Source: Paenibacillus sp. DMB5
GTDB taxonomy: Bacteria; Bacillota; Bacilli; Paenibacillales; Paenibacillaceae
Assembly: GCF_001517085.1 (NCBI RefSeq)
Contig: NZ_LRAC01000013.1
Coordinates: 1-64,000 of the forward strand
Length of the DNA: 64,000 nucleotides
Direction: 5' to 3'
This document shows positions 54,215-62,936 of this stretch, piece after piece. Positions within the stretch are counted from its first letter, which is position 1, and every line of letters begins with the position of its first letter. The notes below the pieces were generated by a model. The model saw nothing but the letters and a program-made list of their open reading frames with translations. It had not been told where the DNA came from and searched no databases. The position numbers were made by a program, and so were the translations under genes.

Positions 54215-54991
54215 CTATATCTTCACTGCAACGATCATAAAACGGTGTTCCATGCTTGCTATATAGCCGTCACGCTCAAGCTGCTGCTGAAGCAGAACAA
54301 GCCGGTCATAACATTTCTCAACCGAAAAGCCCGGGAATTCCCATTCTATAATTTTTGCAAAATACACCAGCGCCCCTATATCCCTGAACCGCAGCAGCGG
54401 GAACATCTCAGCGGCCTCTATAACCTTGAACCCGCTGCGCTGCAGTTCACTGCAGACCGGCTCCACGCTGAATTGATGATCGGCGGGAGCTGCTTCTTCA
54501 CCAAGCAGATACTCCGATAAAGCCCGGTTGTTCCGGCCTCCGACCTGCTGGGTAATAAAGACCCCGCCCAGCTGCAAAATCCGGTACACCTCCCGGGACG
54601 AATAAGCCTCATGCCGGTTCATAACCAGCTCAAACAATCCGTCCGCAAACGGCAGTTCATCATCCGAATACACCTGCCTCAGCTCAATCCCGTGAGGCGG
54701 AAGCAGCTTACTGCAAATCTCCACATTAGGCGGATAAGCCTCTGTAGCGTAGGTCCGCCCCGGCGGAGGCGACAGTGACAGCAGGAACTCTCCGCCGCCT
54801 GTGCCCATGTCCAGCAGGTTGCCTGCTGCAGCATTCATATATGTTCTAACGGCTGCTTCGTAATCCCAGGGCAGCGCTTCCTCATCCATCCGTCCGGCCA
54901 GCGCGGAGAAATCCCAGCCCCGGAAGGATCGCTGCTCCTCCTGCAGCCAGCTTTTCTTCCAATAATCCATATCGATTTTGTGTGTTCCCAT
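54215..54991 (-). CDS. Class I SAM-dependent methyltransferase
   Basis: This 258-residue protein has motif I LLDMGTGGGEFLLSL, a conserved LPFADGLFELVMNRHEAY and GGVFITQQVGG. It resembles rRNA/small-molecule methylases of the YcgJ type. The frame is open upstream, but the ATG at 54991 lies 7 bases after AGAGGGG. A leader with two competing hairpins precedes it. Target unknown. Confidence 0.83.
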   Translation of the reverse strand: MGTHKIDMDYWKKSWLQEEQRSFRGWDFSALAGRMDEEALPWDYEAAVRTYMNAAAGNLLDMGTGGGEFLLSLSPPPGRTYATEAYPPNVEICSKLLPPHGIELRQVYSDDELPFADGLFELVMNRHEAYSSREVYRILQLGGVFITQQVGGRNNRALSEYLLGEEAAPADHQFSVEPVCSELQRSGFKVIEAAEMFPLLRFRDIGALVYFAKIIEWEFPGFSVEKCYDRLVLLQQQLERDGYIASMEHRFMIVAVKI

Positions 54992-55038
54992 CATAATGCC
55001 CCTCTCGCATATGTGTATTAAGTACCTCTGCGGATAAG

Positions 55039-55126
55039 GTGCAGCCTGGGACCAAACTGATAACAAGTTATATTCCTTCTATAGCCCGGTGCGATCCTGT
55101 TATCAGATCAGTCTGGCTGCACCGGG
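55039..55126 (-). other. Leader with mutually exclusive hairpins
   Basis: Reading the minus strand, segment 1 (from 55126) contains CCCGGTGCAGCC and CTGATAACA. It can pair with segment 2 (GCACCGGG, 55092-55085) over 8 bp, or with segment 3 (TGTTATCAG and GGCTGCAC, 55065-55039) over two helices of about 8-9 bp. The GGTGC bases are shared, so the two folds compete. The methyltransferase start lies 47 bases beyond. Confidence 0.55.
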
Positions 55127-55215
55127 CAGTTACCTCGTTTAATCACCATCATGGTTGCCTCACCTTCCAATGAGTAAGCTGGTGTTACCCCTTCATAGTA
55201 GCATGCAGACATAGC

Positions 55216-55242
55216 AAGGGGAAGCCTGACGGCTCCCCCCTT
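55216..55242 (-). terminator. Weak terminator of flavoprotein gene
   Basis: The minus-strand stem AAGGGGGGAGCC / GGCTTCCCCTT with loop GTCA lies just past the stop codon. It lacks a T-run. Confidence 0.45.
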
Positions 55243-55271
55243 CTTGCATACTTTAGTGTTCTGCTAAAAAG

Positions 55272-57260
55272 CTATTTCCCCAGTGCAGCCGCAGCCGCAT
55301 CTTCGCCGCCGAGACGTCCGGAGGTGAAGGAGTAGCCAAGGCCCACGCCGTTGCCGACATAGGTGTCATTATACAGCACACCTTCGGACTCCAAACCGAC
55401 GGCATACAGTCCCTTAACCGGCACCCGTTTGTCATTCAGCACCTGGAACTTTGTGTTTACGAGCAGGCCGCCGACCGAACCGAGATTGTTGATCTCTGCA
55501 ATTACGGCATAGTAGGGGCCGCTTTCGCCCATCGGCAGCAGATATTCCTTCGCTTTGCCGAATTCGCTATCCACCCCGCTCTTGGCGGCCGCCTCGTATT
55601 TGGTGAAGGCCTCCTTGAACACAGCGGCATCCATGCCTGCGCTTGCAGCCAGCTCTTCGATGGTATTGCCTTTAAATCCGTCACCGTTTGCAGCCATGGC
55701 ATCAAATACCTTGTCCGCGTCCTGCCAAGGATTGTCCAGAGTGAACTTGTCTGTGAAGGCCGCGTAGAATTCCGGCGGCATTCCCGGCAGGGCTGGTGCT
55801 TTTACCCCGTTCATCCCCTTTGTCTTCAGCGCGTCAAGCTGTGCCTTTGAGACGATAACCAGGTGATAGGCTCCGTTAAAAGCACTGGTATTCGCCGCCG
55901 CTACGGCGGTAAGCGTCGCCGCCTCGTCTCTGAATCTCGCTCCCGAAGGGCCAACGTTCATAAAATTAGGCAGATAGGTTGTCATCAGCGGATAACTGGC
56001 CTGGAACGGCTCATACTGGGCCTTCAGCTTCTCTGTTGCTCTGGCCAGCGTCTGGTGCAGCATCTGTCCGCCGAAATTATCCGGCACCTTGGCTCCGGCT
56101 TCCCAGGCCATCTTCAGGCCTTCCCCGATATTCTGGCCCAGCCCGCCGTTAACGCCTTCAAACCCGAAGGCCTCCTTGACCATTTCCTTATTGGCCGCGT
56201 AACCGCCGGTTGCCATTACAACACTTTTGCCGGTAATTTCAAGGGTCGTGCCGTCAGCTTTTTCGGCTACTACTCCGGTTACTTCACCGCCTGCGCCAGT
56301 AAGAAGCTTCTTGGCAGTCGTTTCGGTGAGGACCTGGCCGCCGCCTTTTTCCACTGATTCAGCCAGCATGGCCCGCAGCAGATCCTGGCGTGTCTCATAA
56401 GCCGGAAGCATATGCAGCTGTTCGCCGCCAAAATTGATAAAGGTCGTCTGGTATCCCTTCCCGGTCAGCCAGTCGTAGGTTTCACCGGACTTGGTTACAT
56501 ATTGACGGACCGCTGCCGCATCCACCCGCCAGTGATTGTTAACGATCCAGTCGGAAATTTCCTTCTCAAGGCTGACTTTCAGTCCGCTGCTGACTGCAGC
56601 TGAAGAGTTATAGAATTTCCCCGCCCAGGACAGATTGCTCGCCCCGCCGATGGTCGCTGTTTTTTCGATAAGGATCACCTTGGCGCCTTTATCCGCAGCC
56701 GATACTGCCGCCGACACGCCGGATGCTCCTGCACCCACAACGACTACGTCAGCCGCAAGCTGCTCTGTTTTGCCTGCGCCTGCTTTGGCGACTTCCCGGG
56801 ATTTGAAGGCGGCAACGTCGCCGCCGGCCTGATTAAGGGCATCTTCAACGGCAGCCAGAATAGCATTGCTGGACTCGGAAGCCCCGCTGACGGCATCCAC
56901 CTTCAGGGTCTGGCCGGTGATAATCTGCTCCTTGATCTTGTCGATCGCCTCTACGCCGATTCCGGCGGTTTCGCTCTGGCTGACAACCTTGATGTCCGTA
57001 ATGGTCTGTTTGTCGTCCAATGTGACTTCCACCTGAATTTTGCCGTCCTTACCGTCTGCCTCTGCTGTGTAGGTTCCCGCCTTAAAAGAGGCCGGTATCC
57101 CGCTGCTGTCTGCCGCCTGCTGCGTAGCCTCGGGCGATGCTGTCGGCTGTCCGGTTGCCGCCGGCTCCGCGGAATTTCCGCTGCAGCCGCCGATGACGGC
57201 CAGGATCATGATCAGACTGATGGACACATTGAACATTCTGGTTAAGCTTGGCTTTCTCAC
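55272..57260 (-). CDS. Extracellular FMN/FAD reductase lipoprotein (fumarate-reductase-like)
   Basis: This 662-residue lipoprotein has the lipobox VIGGC (Cys26), an FMN-binding domain (about 60-145) with the flavinylation-type site D122-AVSGAS (S128 expected to carry FMN), and an FAD_binding_2/fumarate reductase domain (about 168-660, dinucleotide motif VVVGAGASGVSAAVSA). This fits the Gram-positive secreted flavoenzymes used for extracellular electron transfer or reduction of external substrates. No ApbE or Ndh2-type partner is visible here. It has a MerR-type promoter upstream. Confidence 0.9.
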   Translation of the reverse strand: MRKPSLTRMFNVSISLIMILAVIGGCSGNSAEPAATGQPTASPEATQQAADSSGIPASFKAGTYTAEADGKDGKIQVEVTLDDKQTITDIKVVSQSETAGIGVEAIDKIKEQIITGQTLKVDAVSGASESSNAILAAVEDALNQAGGDVAAFKSREVAKAGAGKTEQLAADVVVVGAGASGVSAAVSAADKGAKVILIEKTATIGGASNLSWAGKFYNSSAAVSSGLKVSLEKEISDWIVNNHWRVDAAAVRQYVTKSGETYDWLTGKGYQTTFINFGGEQLHMLPAYETRQDLLRAMLAESVEKGGGQVLTETTAKKLLTGAGGEVTGVVAEKADGTTLEITGKSVVMATGGYAANKEMVKEAFGFEGVNGGLGQNIGEGLKMAWEAGAKVPDNFGGQMLHQTLARATEKLKAQYEPFQASYPLMTTYLPNFMNVGPSGARFRDEAATLTAVAAANTSAFNGAYHLVIVSKAQLDALKTKGMNGVKAPALPGMPPEFYAAFTDKFTLDNPWQDADKVFDAMAANGDGFKGNTIEELAASAGMDAAVFKEAFTKYEAAAKSGVDSEFGKAKEYLLPMGESGPYYAVIAEINNLGSVGGLLVNTKFQVLNDKRVPVKGLYAVGLESEGVLYNDTYVGNGVGLGYSFTSGRLGGEDAAAAALGK

Positions 57261-57311
57261 TTTCTTGTTCCCCCTGTCAGATGTGCTGCTTACTTAATGC
57301 TAATGCCACTG

Positions 57312-57342
57312 AGTGTAAACCTTGGTGCAGCACCAAGGTCAA
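57312..57342 (-). promoter_or_regulatory. MerR-type promoter/operator with 19-bp spacer
   Basis: On the minus strand TTGACC (57342-57337) and TACACT (57317-57312) are separated by 19 bp, the over-long spacer that MerR activators correct by DNA distortion. The spacer is filled by a perfect dyad (57319-57339) with arms ACCTTGGTGC / GCACCAAGGT around one base. It lies between a MerR-family gene and the flavoenzyme gene it should control. Confidence 0.85.
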
Positions 57343-57396
57343 TGAAGGAGTTGTGAATATTTTCTCAAAGTAAGAGGTGCGGAAAGGAACGGATGA

Positions 57397-58208
57397 TCAG
57401 GTACGGATAGGAATGTTGATTTCCAGATACGTCCGGTTCTCGTCCTGCAGCCGTTCTGTTAACAGGATTTTGCCGTAAATATCGCCATTCACGGTATGGC
57501 CCAGCTCCCCGGCGTAATCGAGCATAAACTGGAAATCCTTCAGCTCAAGGTCATCTTCATAAGAGGTAATGATGACGGATGAGACGCATACCCCGGGCGG
57601 AATGAACTGCATACTGTCATTGATGCATACGCCCAGCCTCTGCTGATCCTCTTCGAGGAGCGCCAGCCCCCAGCTGTAATCGAGCTCCCCGCTTGGGCTG
57701 AGGATGTCCGTATTCTCCGTGCGAAAAGAATAGAAGGTGAACGGCAGCAGCTCCATCCAAGCCTGAACCGTTGCTTCAGGCACTCCTTTTGCAGCAGCTG
57801 GTTCTTGTCCGTCTGCTGAAGCCGGTACATTCCCGCCATCTGCTTGATCCGGCACTTATAAAGCGTATCCCCCAGCTCCGTAAGCCCCTTATGGATGCTG
57901 TTGATTTTGTCCAGCAGCATGGTGCTCCGGCGGATTTCCTCCTCCAGCTGCAGCTGCGCGGCGTATATCGACTCCACCACCCGCTCTGCCGGCGCCTCGC
58001 TGACCAGCTCGGCCACATTTTGCAGCGGAATCTGCATGCTCCGGTACCAGCGGCTAGACAGCAGATTCCGGGCATCCAGATCATTGAAGTACCGGTAATT
58101 GTTACGGCAGCCCTTTTCAGGCTTCACAATATCATGCTTCTCGTATAAACGCAGCGTATCCGCCGTTATGCCAAGGATCGACGCGAACTCCCCGATCGAA
58201 TACTTCAT
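57397..58208 (-). pseudogene. MerR family regulator with frameshift in effector region
   Basis: From 58208 the first 140 or so codons give an intact MerR DNA-binding domain (YSIGEFASILGITADTLRLY, NNYRYFNDLDARNLL) and a dimerisation coiled coil. Near 57778-57792 the frame is lost. The remaining effector domain continues in another frame (PEATVQAWMELLPFTFYSF to the stop at 57397), and one inserted base restores a protein of about 269 residues. It would regulate the adjacent flavoenzyme gene through the 19-bp-spacer promoter. Confidence 0.83.
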
Positions 58209-58447
58209 AAAAAGCCCCCCAGCTTTGCCGAAATTTCATGTTGGTAATACCCTTCATGATAATTGGTTCGTCTGGAAGCTTTTGTGGTGTTTATCACACG
58301 GCTCTGAATACCTCCAGGCCGAATGCACTCTCAAAAGATTATTCCCATTGTAGGCCTAAGCGTGTGCTTTTCCAGTCGCCTGCCGGTGTAAATCTCGTAT
58401 ATACTTACAATATACCAATCAATGCTATACGCAGAGGTGATTCCTTA

Positions 58448-59551
58448 ATGAACCTGAAGGAAAAAGTACACAGCCTCCCCTTAACACCCGGCGTCTACCT
58501 GATGAAGGACAGCCTCGGCCACATTATTTATGTCGGTAAGGCCAAGCAGCTCCGCAAACGGGTTCAGTCGTATTTTTATAATAATAAAGGCCACTCCCCC
58601 AAGGTTGTCCAGCTTGTCCGCAATATCAGGGACCTGGAGTACCGGCTGACCGATACGGAATTTGAAGCTTTCATGCTGGAGTGCCAGCTGATTAAAGAAA
58701 TCAAACCGATGTATAACCGGAAAATGAAAAACCCGCTCGCCTACAGCTACATCTCCGTCCGTGAGGATAAAAGCCGCCGCCAGCTCGAAGTCAGCTACGA
58801 TCCCGGCCTTCCGGGGGACAAGCTTCACTTTGGCCCGTATACGAGCAGAAGCACGGTAGAGCGTGCTCTGCAGGGCATTAAGGAGAGCCAGCGGATTCTA
58901 TGCAGCAATTCTCATACCCAGGGCTCCCTCTGCCTTAACCATTCGCTCGGCCTCTGCATCGGCATGTGCGGCGGAGGCGCTGCGCTGGAAGCCTATAACA
59001 GGATTATAGACAGAGTAATCGCGCTGCTGGACGGGCGGGATCTGAGTATACTGAATGATCTGGAGCAGCGCATGAACGAGGCGGCAGATCGTTTCGATTT
59101 TGAGGCGGCAGCCAAGTACCGCGACTATTCGGGAGCAGTCCAGGCGCTGCTGCATAAGGAAAAGGTGTCGCGGTTCACCGGGGAGAACAATAATATCGCC
59201 GTGCTGGAGCCGGTGGACGGGGACGTCATCAAGCTGATTCTGATTAAAGGCGCGCGGATTATATACCGGACTTCACTGGATCTGCAGCATACGGACCGCG
59301 AGCGGCTGCAGACTGCGGTGCATTCGGCCATTCTGGAGCATTTCACCGCTGAGGCTCCCGAGGATGCCGGTAGAATTAACCGCCATACGATTGATGAAGC
59401 ACAGATTATTTACAGCTACCTCAAAAGCAGCTCCGGCAGCTATCTGATCGTTCCGCAGGAGTGGCTTGCTGCTGCACCCGGGCCTCTGCTGGCAGACGCC
59501 GTGGACAAGCTGCTGTCAGACTGTTTTGAGCAGCTGGAGGAGGCGGATTAG
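58448..59551 (+). CDS. UvrC-like protein lacking the C-terminal nuclease
   Basis: This 367-residue protein has the GIY-YIG nuclease domain (GVYLMKDSLGHIIYVGKAK, about 14-32), the Cys-containing middle region and a UVR helix pair (LEQRMNEAADRFDFEAAAKYRD, read at 59060-59125). It stops before the RNase-H and HhH domains of full UvrC (about 600 residues), so it could make only the 3' incision, like Cho. The ATG at 58448 follows AGAGGTGA; the open frame upstream is not needed. Monocistronic. Confidence 0.88.
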   Translation: MNLKEKVHSLPLTPGVYLMKDSLGHIIYVGKAKQLRKRVQSYFYNNKGHSPKVVQLVRNIRDLEYRLTDTEFEAFMLECQLIKEIKPMYNRKMKNPLAYSYISVREDKSRRQLEVSYDPGLPGDKLHFGPYTSRSTVERALQGIKESQRILCSNSHTQGSLCLNHSLGLCIGMCGGGAALEAYNRIIDRVIALLDGRDLSILNDLEQRMNEAADRFDFEAAAKYRDYSGAVQALLHKEKVSRFTGENNNIAVLEPVDGDVIKLILIKGARIIYRTSLDLQHTDRERLQTAVHSAILEHFTAEAPEDAGRINRHTIDEAQIIYSYLKSSSGSYLIVPQEWLAAAPGPLLADAVDKLLSDCFEQLEEAD

Positions 59552-59765
59552 CCGACTGGCTTATTCATTTGATGCCTTGCAGAGAAGGGGAACAGTAAAT
59601 GGGGCGTTGAGCGGGCGCGGTGTATAGGGCACCGATAGTTAGAAGTGTTATGTTGGAGCTGTGTGTGAAGCGGTTTGTTGGAAACGGCATCTTGGAGCAG
59701 TTTGTTGTTATGGTGAGTGAGACAAAGCTGTTTGGGCGGTGATTTGGTGCGGCGAGGTCTACCAC

Positions 59766-59951
59766 TAAGTGGATTTATGCCACTTAAATCCTTGCAAAGT
59801 TCCGCTATCGGATATTTAGTTGGAGATTCGCCACTTAAATCCCTCCTATTCTTCGTATATGCAGGATATCAGGGAAAATAAGTGGCGAAATTCCACTTAA
59901 AACCTGTAAAAACTTAAAAACGCACGAATTAAGTGGCGTTTTTCCACCTAA
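59766..59951. repeat. Cluster of TTAAGTGG / CCACTTAA mini-hairpins
   Basis: Short inverted repeats with arms (T)TAAGTGG and CCAC(T/C)TAA around 7-nt loops occur at 59766-59786, 59879-59899 and 59929-59951, with a further half-site at 59831-59838. The sequence between is AT-rich. There is no credible ORF. This is the left half of a 745-base gene-free region (59552-60296). Confidence 0.8.
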
Positions 59952-59978
59952 ATGTGCAAGAAAGCCCAGTGCCCGCAA

Positions 59979-60186
59979 GCTTAGTGGGATTATTCCCTCT
60001 ATCCCTGCAGCCAACCGGGCTAAATGAGCTACTTTATGGGATTTCTCCCTCTATTCCGACGGTCAGGGCGGCTGATGGAGCTACTTTATGGGATTTCTCC
60101 CTCTATTCCTGCGGCAAGCGGTGTTAATCAGACTACTTATAGGAGTTACGCTCTCTATGCATGCAGCCAGCAGGCGCTGTAACTCA
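59979..60186. repeat. Four-copy 52-bp tandem repeat
   Basis: Units begin at 59979, 60031, 60083 and 60135. The core is ACTTTATGGGATTTCTCCCT followed by CTATTCC; copies 2 and 3 are almost identical in the core, copies 1 and 4 have diverged. The remaining positions of each unit vary more. It directly follows the mini-hairpin cluster. Confidence 0.85.
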
Positions 60187-60209
60187 ACCTTTCTCCGATT
60201 ATGTACAAC

Positions 60210-60250
60210 AAAAAAGCTGCCCCGGGTCATTGACCGAGGGCAGCCTTTTG
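60210..60250 (-). terminator. Terminator of quinone-reductase-like gene
   Basis: The stem GCTGCCCTCGGTCA / TGACCCGGGGCAGC (minus strand) is followed by TTTTTTG. The other direction has TTTT, so it may be bidirectional. Confidence 0.87.
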
Positions 60251-60296
60251 TCTATCCGGCTATATATCCATCAGCTTATTGCTGTTGCTCACACGC

Positions 60297-61163
60297 TTAC
60301 GCCTGCGCGCTGTTCACCAGGGCGCTGATCCCTTCGCTGAGCGGGGTCTGCGGGCGCTGCAGCAGCTTTTCCAGGTCACCGCTCTCAATGTCCAGCGCGC
60401 CTTCGCGGATGGCAGCCTGGATGGCCACCACGATTGGCAGGGCCGCTTCCGGCACGCCTGCTCCGGCCATTACGCTTGAATAAGTAGCATCATCCACCTG
60501 CTGCACAGGAATGTCTTTGCCGAGCACACCGCCGGAAATAGCAGCCAGCTCTGCCTGGGTAAGCGGCTTGCCGGATAATTCATATACGGCATTCTCATGG
60601 CCTTCACCGGTAAGAACAGCGGCGGCGGCTTCTGCATAATCGCGGCGGGTTGCCCAGCCCACCTTGCCTTCACCGGCGGAGGTCAGCCAAGGCGCTCCGG
60701 CGGCGGCGGCATGAATGGAGCCGGCCTCATTTTCCAGGTACCAGTTGTTGCGGAGGAAGGCATACGGAATGCCGGATTCGCGGATGAATTGTTCAGTGGC
60801 CTTGTGTACCGGTGCGAGGAACAGGGAACTGGATTCCGCATGTCCGACACTGGTGTAAGCGATGAAGCCTACACCTGCACGGACAGCCGCATCTACTGCC
60901 GCTTTGTGCTGGCGGATACGGGTGTCATTGTCCCCATCTGCCGAAACAATCAGCAGCCGGTCCACACCTGCAAAGGCCTGATCCAACGTATCCGGCTGGT
61001 CGAAATCACCATGGCGCACATCGACGCCGCGGGACCGCAGGCTTTCCGCCTTCTCCGGGTTTCTTACACTCGCTACAAGGCTGTCTGCGGGAACAGTCTT
61101 CAGCAATGCCTCTGCTACAATAGAACCAAATTGTCCGGTTGCTCCTGTGAATCCAATTTTCAT
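60297..61163 (-). CDS. NAD(P)-binding quinone oxidoreductase-like protein (YtfG/NmrA type)
   Basis: This 288-residue atypical SDR has an N-terminal dinucleotide motif GFTGATGQFG (4-13), a YTSVGHAESSS segment and no classical YxxxK, as in E. coli YtfG (QOR2). It probably reduces quinones with NADPH. GGAGG precedes the ATG at 61163; the longer open frame is not used. Its promoter is overlapped by a palindromic operator. Confidence 0.9.
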   Translation of the reverse strand: MKIGFTGATGQFGSIVAEALLKTVPADSLVASVRNPEKAESLRSRGVDVRHGDFDQPDTLDQAFAGVDRLLIVSADGDNDTRIRQHKAAVDAAVRAGVGFIAYTSVGHAESSSLFLAPVHKATEQFIRESGIPYAFLRNNWYLENEAGSIHAAAAGAPWLTSAGEGKVGWATRRDYAEAAAAVLTGEGHENAVYELSGKPLTQAELAAISGGVLGKDIPVQQVDDATYSSVMAGAGVPEAALPIVVAIQAAIREGALDIESGDLEKLLQRPQTPLSEGISALVNSAQA

Positions 61164-61241
61164 CTCAAATTCCTCCATTACCGATTTATTTTTATCAGAA
61201 ATACTGCCTGTATATCCCTTTATTGCGTAGTTCACTCTTCC

Positions 61242-61277
61242 TGTAACTATTGTAGTTACAACTAGACTAATTGTCAA
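61242..61277 (-). promoter_or_regulatory. Promoter with overlapping operator for quinone-reductase-like gene
   Basis: On the minus strand TTGACA (61277-61272), a 17-bp spacer and TACAAT (61254-61249) make a near-consensus sigma-A promoter. A perfect dyad TGTAACTA-TTG-TAGTTACA (61242-61260) covers the -10, so repression by an HxlR/MarR-type protein is likely. GTAACTA-type dyads resemble QorR/HxlR sites; the regulator is not adjacent. Confidence 0.8.
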
Positions 61278-61292
61278 ACTCTTTGTTTCCGC

Positions 61293-61331
61293 AAAAAAAA
61301 AGCGGCTGTTCCACATCCGGACACCCGCCGC
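61293..61331 (-). terminator. Hairpin with nine T residues upstream of the promoter
   Basis: The minus-strand stem GCGGC ... GCCGC with inner pairing is followed by TTTTTTTTT and sits directly upstream of the -35 at 61277. It may insulate the promoter from leftward read-through out of nudC antisense transcription. Confidence 0.6.
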
Positions 61332-61412
61332 AGTGTATGTATTTGTTAGCTTTCCCGCATGGTGCTATTCTTACAACATGTACTTATACCGAATAAGAAA
61401 GGTTCTGTCCTC

Positions 61413-62255
61413 ATGTCTAAACCTCGAGCATCTATTTATGAACGCTACCTTCCGTCCGTGACGCCGGACCCGCAATATACCGGCTCTGTCTACTGGCTTG
61501 TCACCCATTCCGGCAGGCTGCTGGTAACCGAGTCGCCCGAGCAGACAGCCCTTCCGCTGCTGCCTTCGCTTGATTTGCTCGCAGCCGTTCCGAACCGCAC
61601 GCTTTATCTCGGCTCCTTTGCGGGCATTCCCTGCTTCGCGGCAGATGTTCCAGCCGATACGCCCGAGCCGCCGGGCATGGCCTTCCACCCTCTGCGCACT
61701 TTGTACGACGTGCTCGATGAGGATGTGTTCCATCTGGCCGGAAGGGCACTGCAGCTGCTGGCCTGGGATGAGACCCACCAGTTCTGCGGCAAATGCGGCT
61801 CTGCAACAATGCTCTCCGCTGCAGAGCATGTCCGCAGCTGCCCTGCGTGCGGACAGCTCTTTTATCCGCGTCTGGCCCCGGCGGTTATTACAGCCATCCT
61901 GAAGGACGGCCAGATTCTGCTGGCCCACGCCCCCCATTTCCAGAACAATATGTACGGGTTGATTGCCGGGTTCGTCGAGCCGGGTGAGACGCTGGAGGAC
62001 TGTGTAGCGCGCGAGATCAGGGAGGAAGTCGGAATTACGGTGAAGAGTATCACCTATTTCGGCAGCCAGCAGTGGCCGTTCCCCCATTCGCTAATGGTCG
62101 GCTTCCTGGCCGAATATGAGAGCGGTGAAATCAGCGTGGACGGAATCGAGCTCGATCATGCCGCCTGGTTCCGGCCGGACAGCCTGCCGAATATCCCGCC
62201 GCGGGTCAGCATCGCCCGTAAAATCATTGACTGGTACGTGGAACAGTACAGCTAA
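61413..62255 (+). CDS. nudC: NAD(+) diphosphatase / NADH pyrophosphatase
   Basis: This 280-residue protein hydrolyses NAD(H) and removes NAD caps from RNA. The zinc ribbon CGKC...CPAC (about 127-148), the Nudix box starting GFVEPGETLEDC and ending REEVGI, and the NudC-specific SQQWPFPHS are visible. The ATG at 61413 has AAGAAAGG upstream and gives the family length. Monocistronic. Confidence 0.94.
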   Translation: MSKPRASIYERYLPSVTPDPQYTGSVYWLVTHSGRLLVTESPEQTALPLLPSLDLLAAVPNRTLYLGSFAGIPCFAADVPADTPEPPGMAFHPLRTLYDVLDEDVFHLAGRALQLLAWDETHQFCGKCGSATMLSAAEHVRSCPACGQLFYPRLAPAVITAILKDGQILLAHAPHFQNNMYGLIAGFVEPGETLEDCVAREIREEVGITVKSITYFGSQQWPFPHSLMVGFLAEYESGEISVDGIELDHAAWFRPDSLPNIPPRVSIARKIIDWYVEQYS

Positions 62256-62288
62256 ACGCAAAGCCCTATACACCCTTTACTGCCTGAC

Positions 62289-62325
62289 AAGCGGCCCCGC
62301 GAGATAATCCTTCCGCGGGGCTGCT
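62289..62325. terminator. Hairpin between convergent nudC and flavodoxin-fold gene
   Basis: The arms AGCGGCCCCGCG and CGCGGGGCTGCT flank a short loop. T-runs are absent, so its strength is doubtful. Confidence 0.45.
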
Positions 62326-62335
62326 GTGCATAATG

Positions 62336-62920
62336 CTACCGGGCCGTCTTAAAGTAGCGGTACACCCGGTCCAGCTTGCGCGCATGCTTGCCGCGCGGGC
62401 TCTCCATGCTGCCGAACTCAAAAAACTTCACCTTGCGGATGCCGACATAGTTGAACAATGCCTTACGCATCAGGATCTTGTGCGCATTTCCCAGCCACAG
62501 CAGCGGATAGTTGGCCGGCCCTTTCATCACCGAAATACAAACTACCGATTTTCCCTTAAGCAATCCCTCAGGCAGTATCCCGCCCTTATCCTTATAAGCA
62601 AATCCTGAAGCAAACATCTGGTCGATATAACCCATAAGCATAGCCGGCGGACGTCCCCACCAGATCGGGTAGACCAGTACAATCCGGTCAGCCCACATCA
62701 GCTGCTCACGGTATTTGGTCAGCCTCGGGTCAATATGCATATCCCGCCGCCGCTTCTGTTCGTTGAAGACCAGCACCGGATCAAAGCCTTCCCCGTATAA
62801 ATCCAGCACCTGTATATCCTTAACGGCTTCGTTCTCCCGGCTGCCCCGCAGCACCTCCTGCAAAAAAGCATAGCTCAGGCTCTGATGATTCGGATGTGTG
62901 TAGATTACCAGTGTGTTCAT
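62336..62920 (-). CDS. Flavodoxin-fold NAD(P)H oxidoreductase (YwrO/KefF type)
   Basis: This 194-residue FMN enzyme has the phosphate loop YTHPNHQSLSYAF (8-20), the VLVYPIWWGRPPAMLMGYID region and GPANYPLLWLGN. Such enzymes make two-electron reductions of quinones or nitro compounds. It is divergent from a MarR gene, which very likely regulates it through the two operators at 62937-62991. Confidence 0.92.
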   Translation of the reverse strand: MNTLVIYTHPNHQSLSYAFLQEVLRGSRENEAVKDIQVLDLYGEGFDPVLVFNEQKRRRDMHIDPRLTKYREQLMWADRIVLVYPIWWGRPPAMLMGYIDQMFASGFAYKDKGGILPEGLLKGKSVVCISVMKGPANYPLLWLGNAHKILMRKALFNYVGIRKVKFFEFGSMESPRGKHARKLDRVYRYFKTAR

Positions 62921-62936
62921 GCCAACACCCCTTTAC

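Noticed and set aside
59933..60127. 64-codon ORF in the repeat region
   Set aside because: It is made from the 52-bp repeats and has no ribosome binding site.
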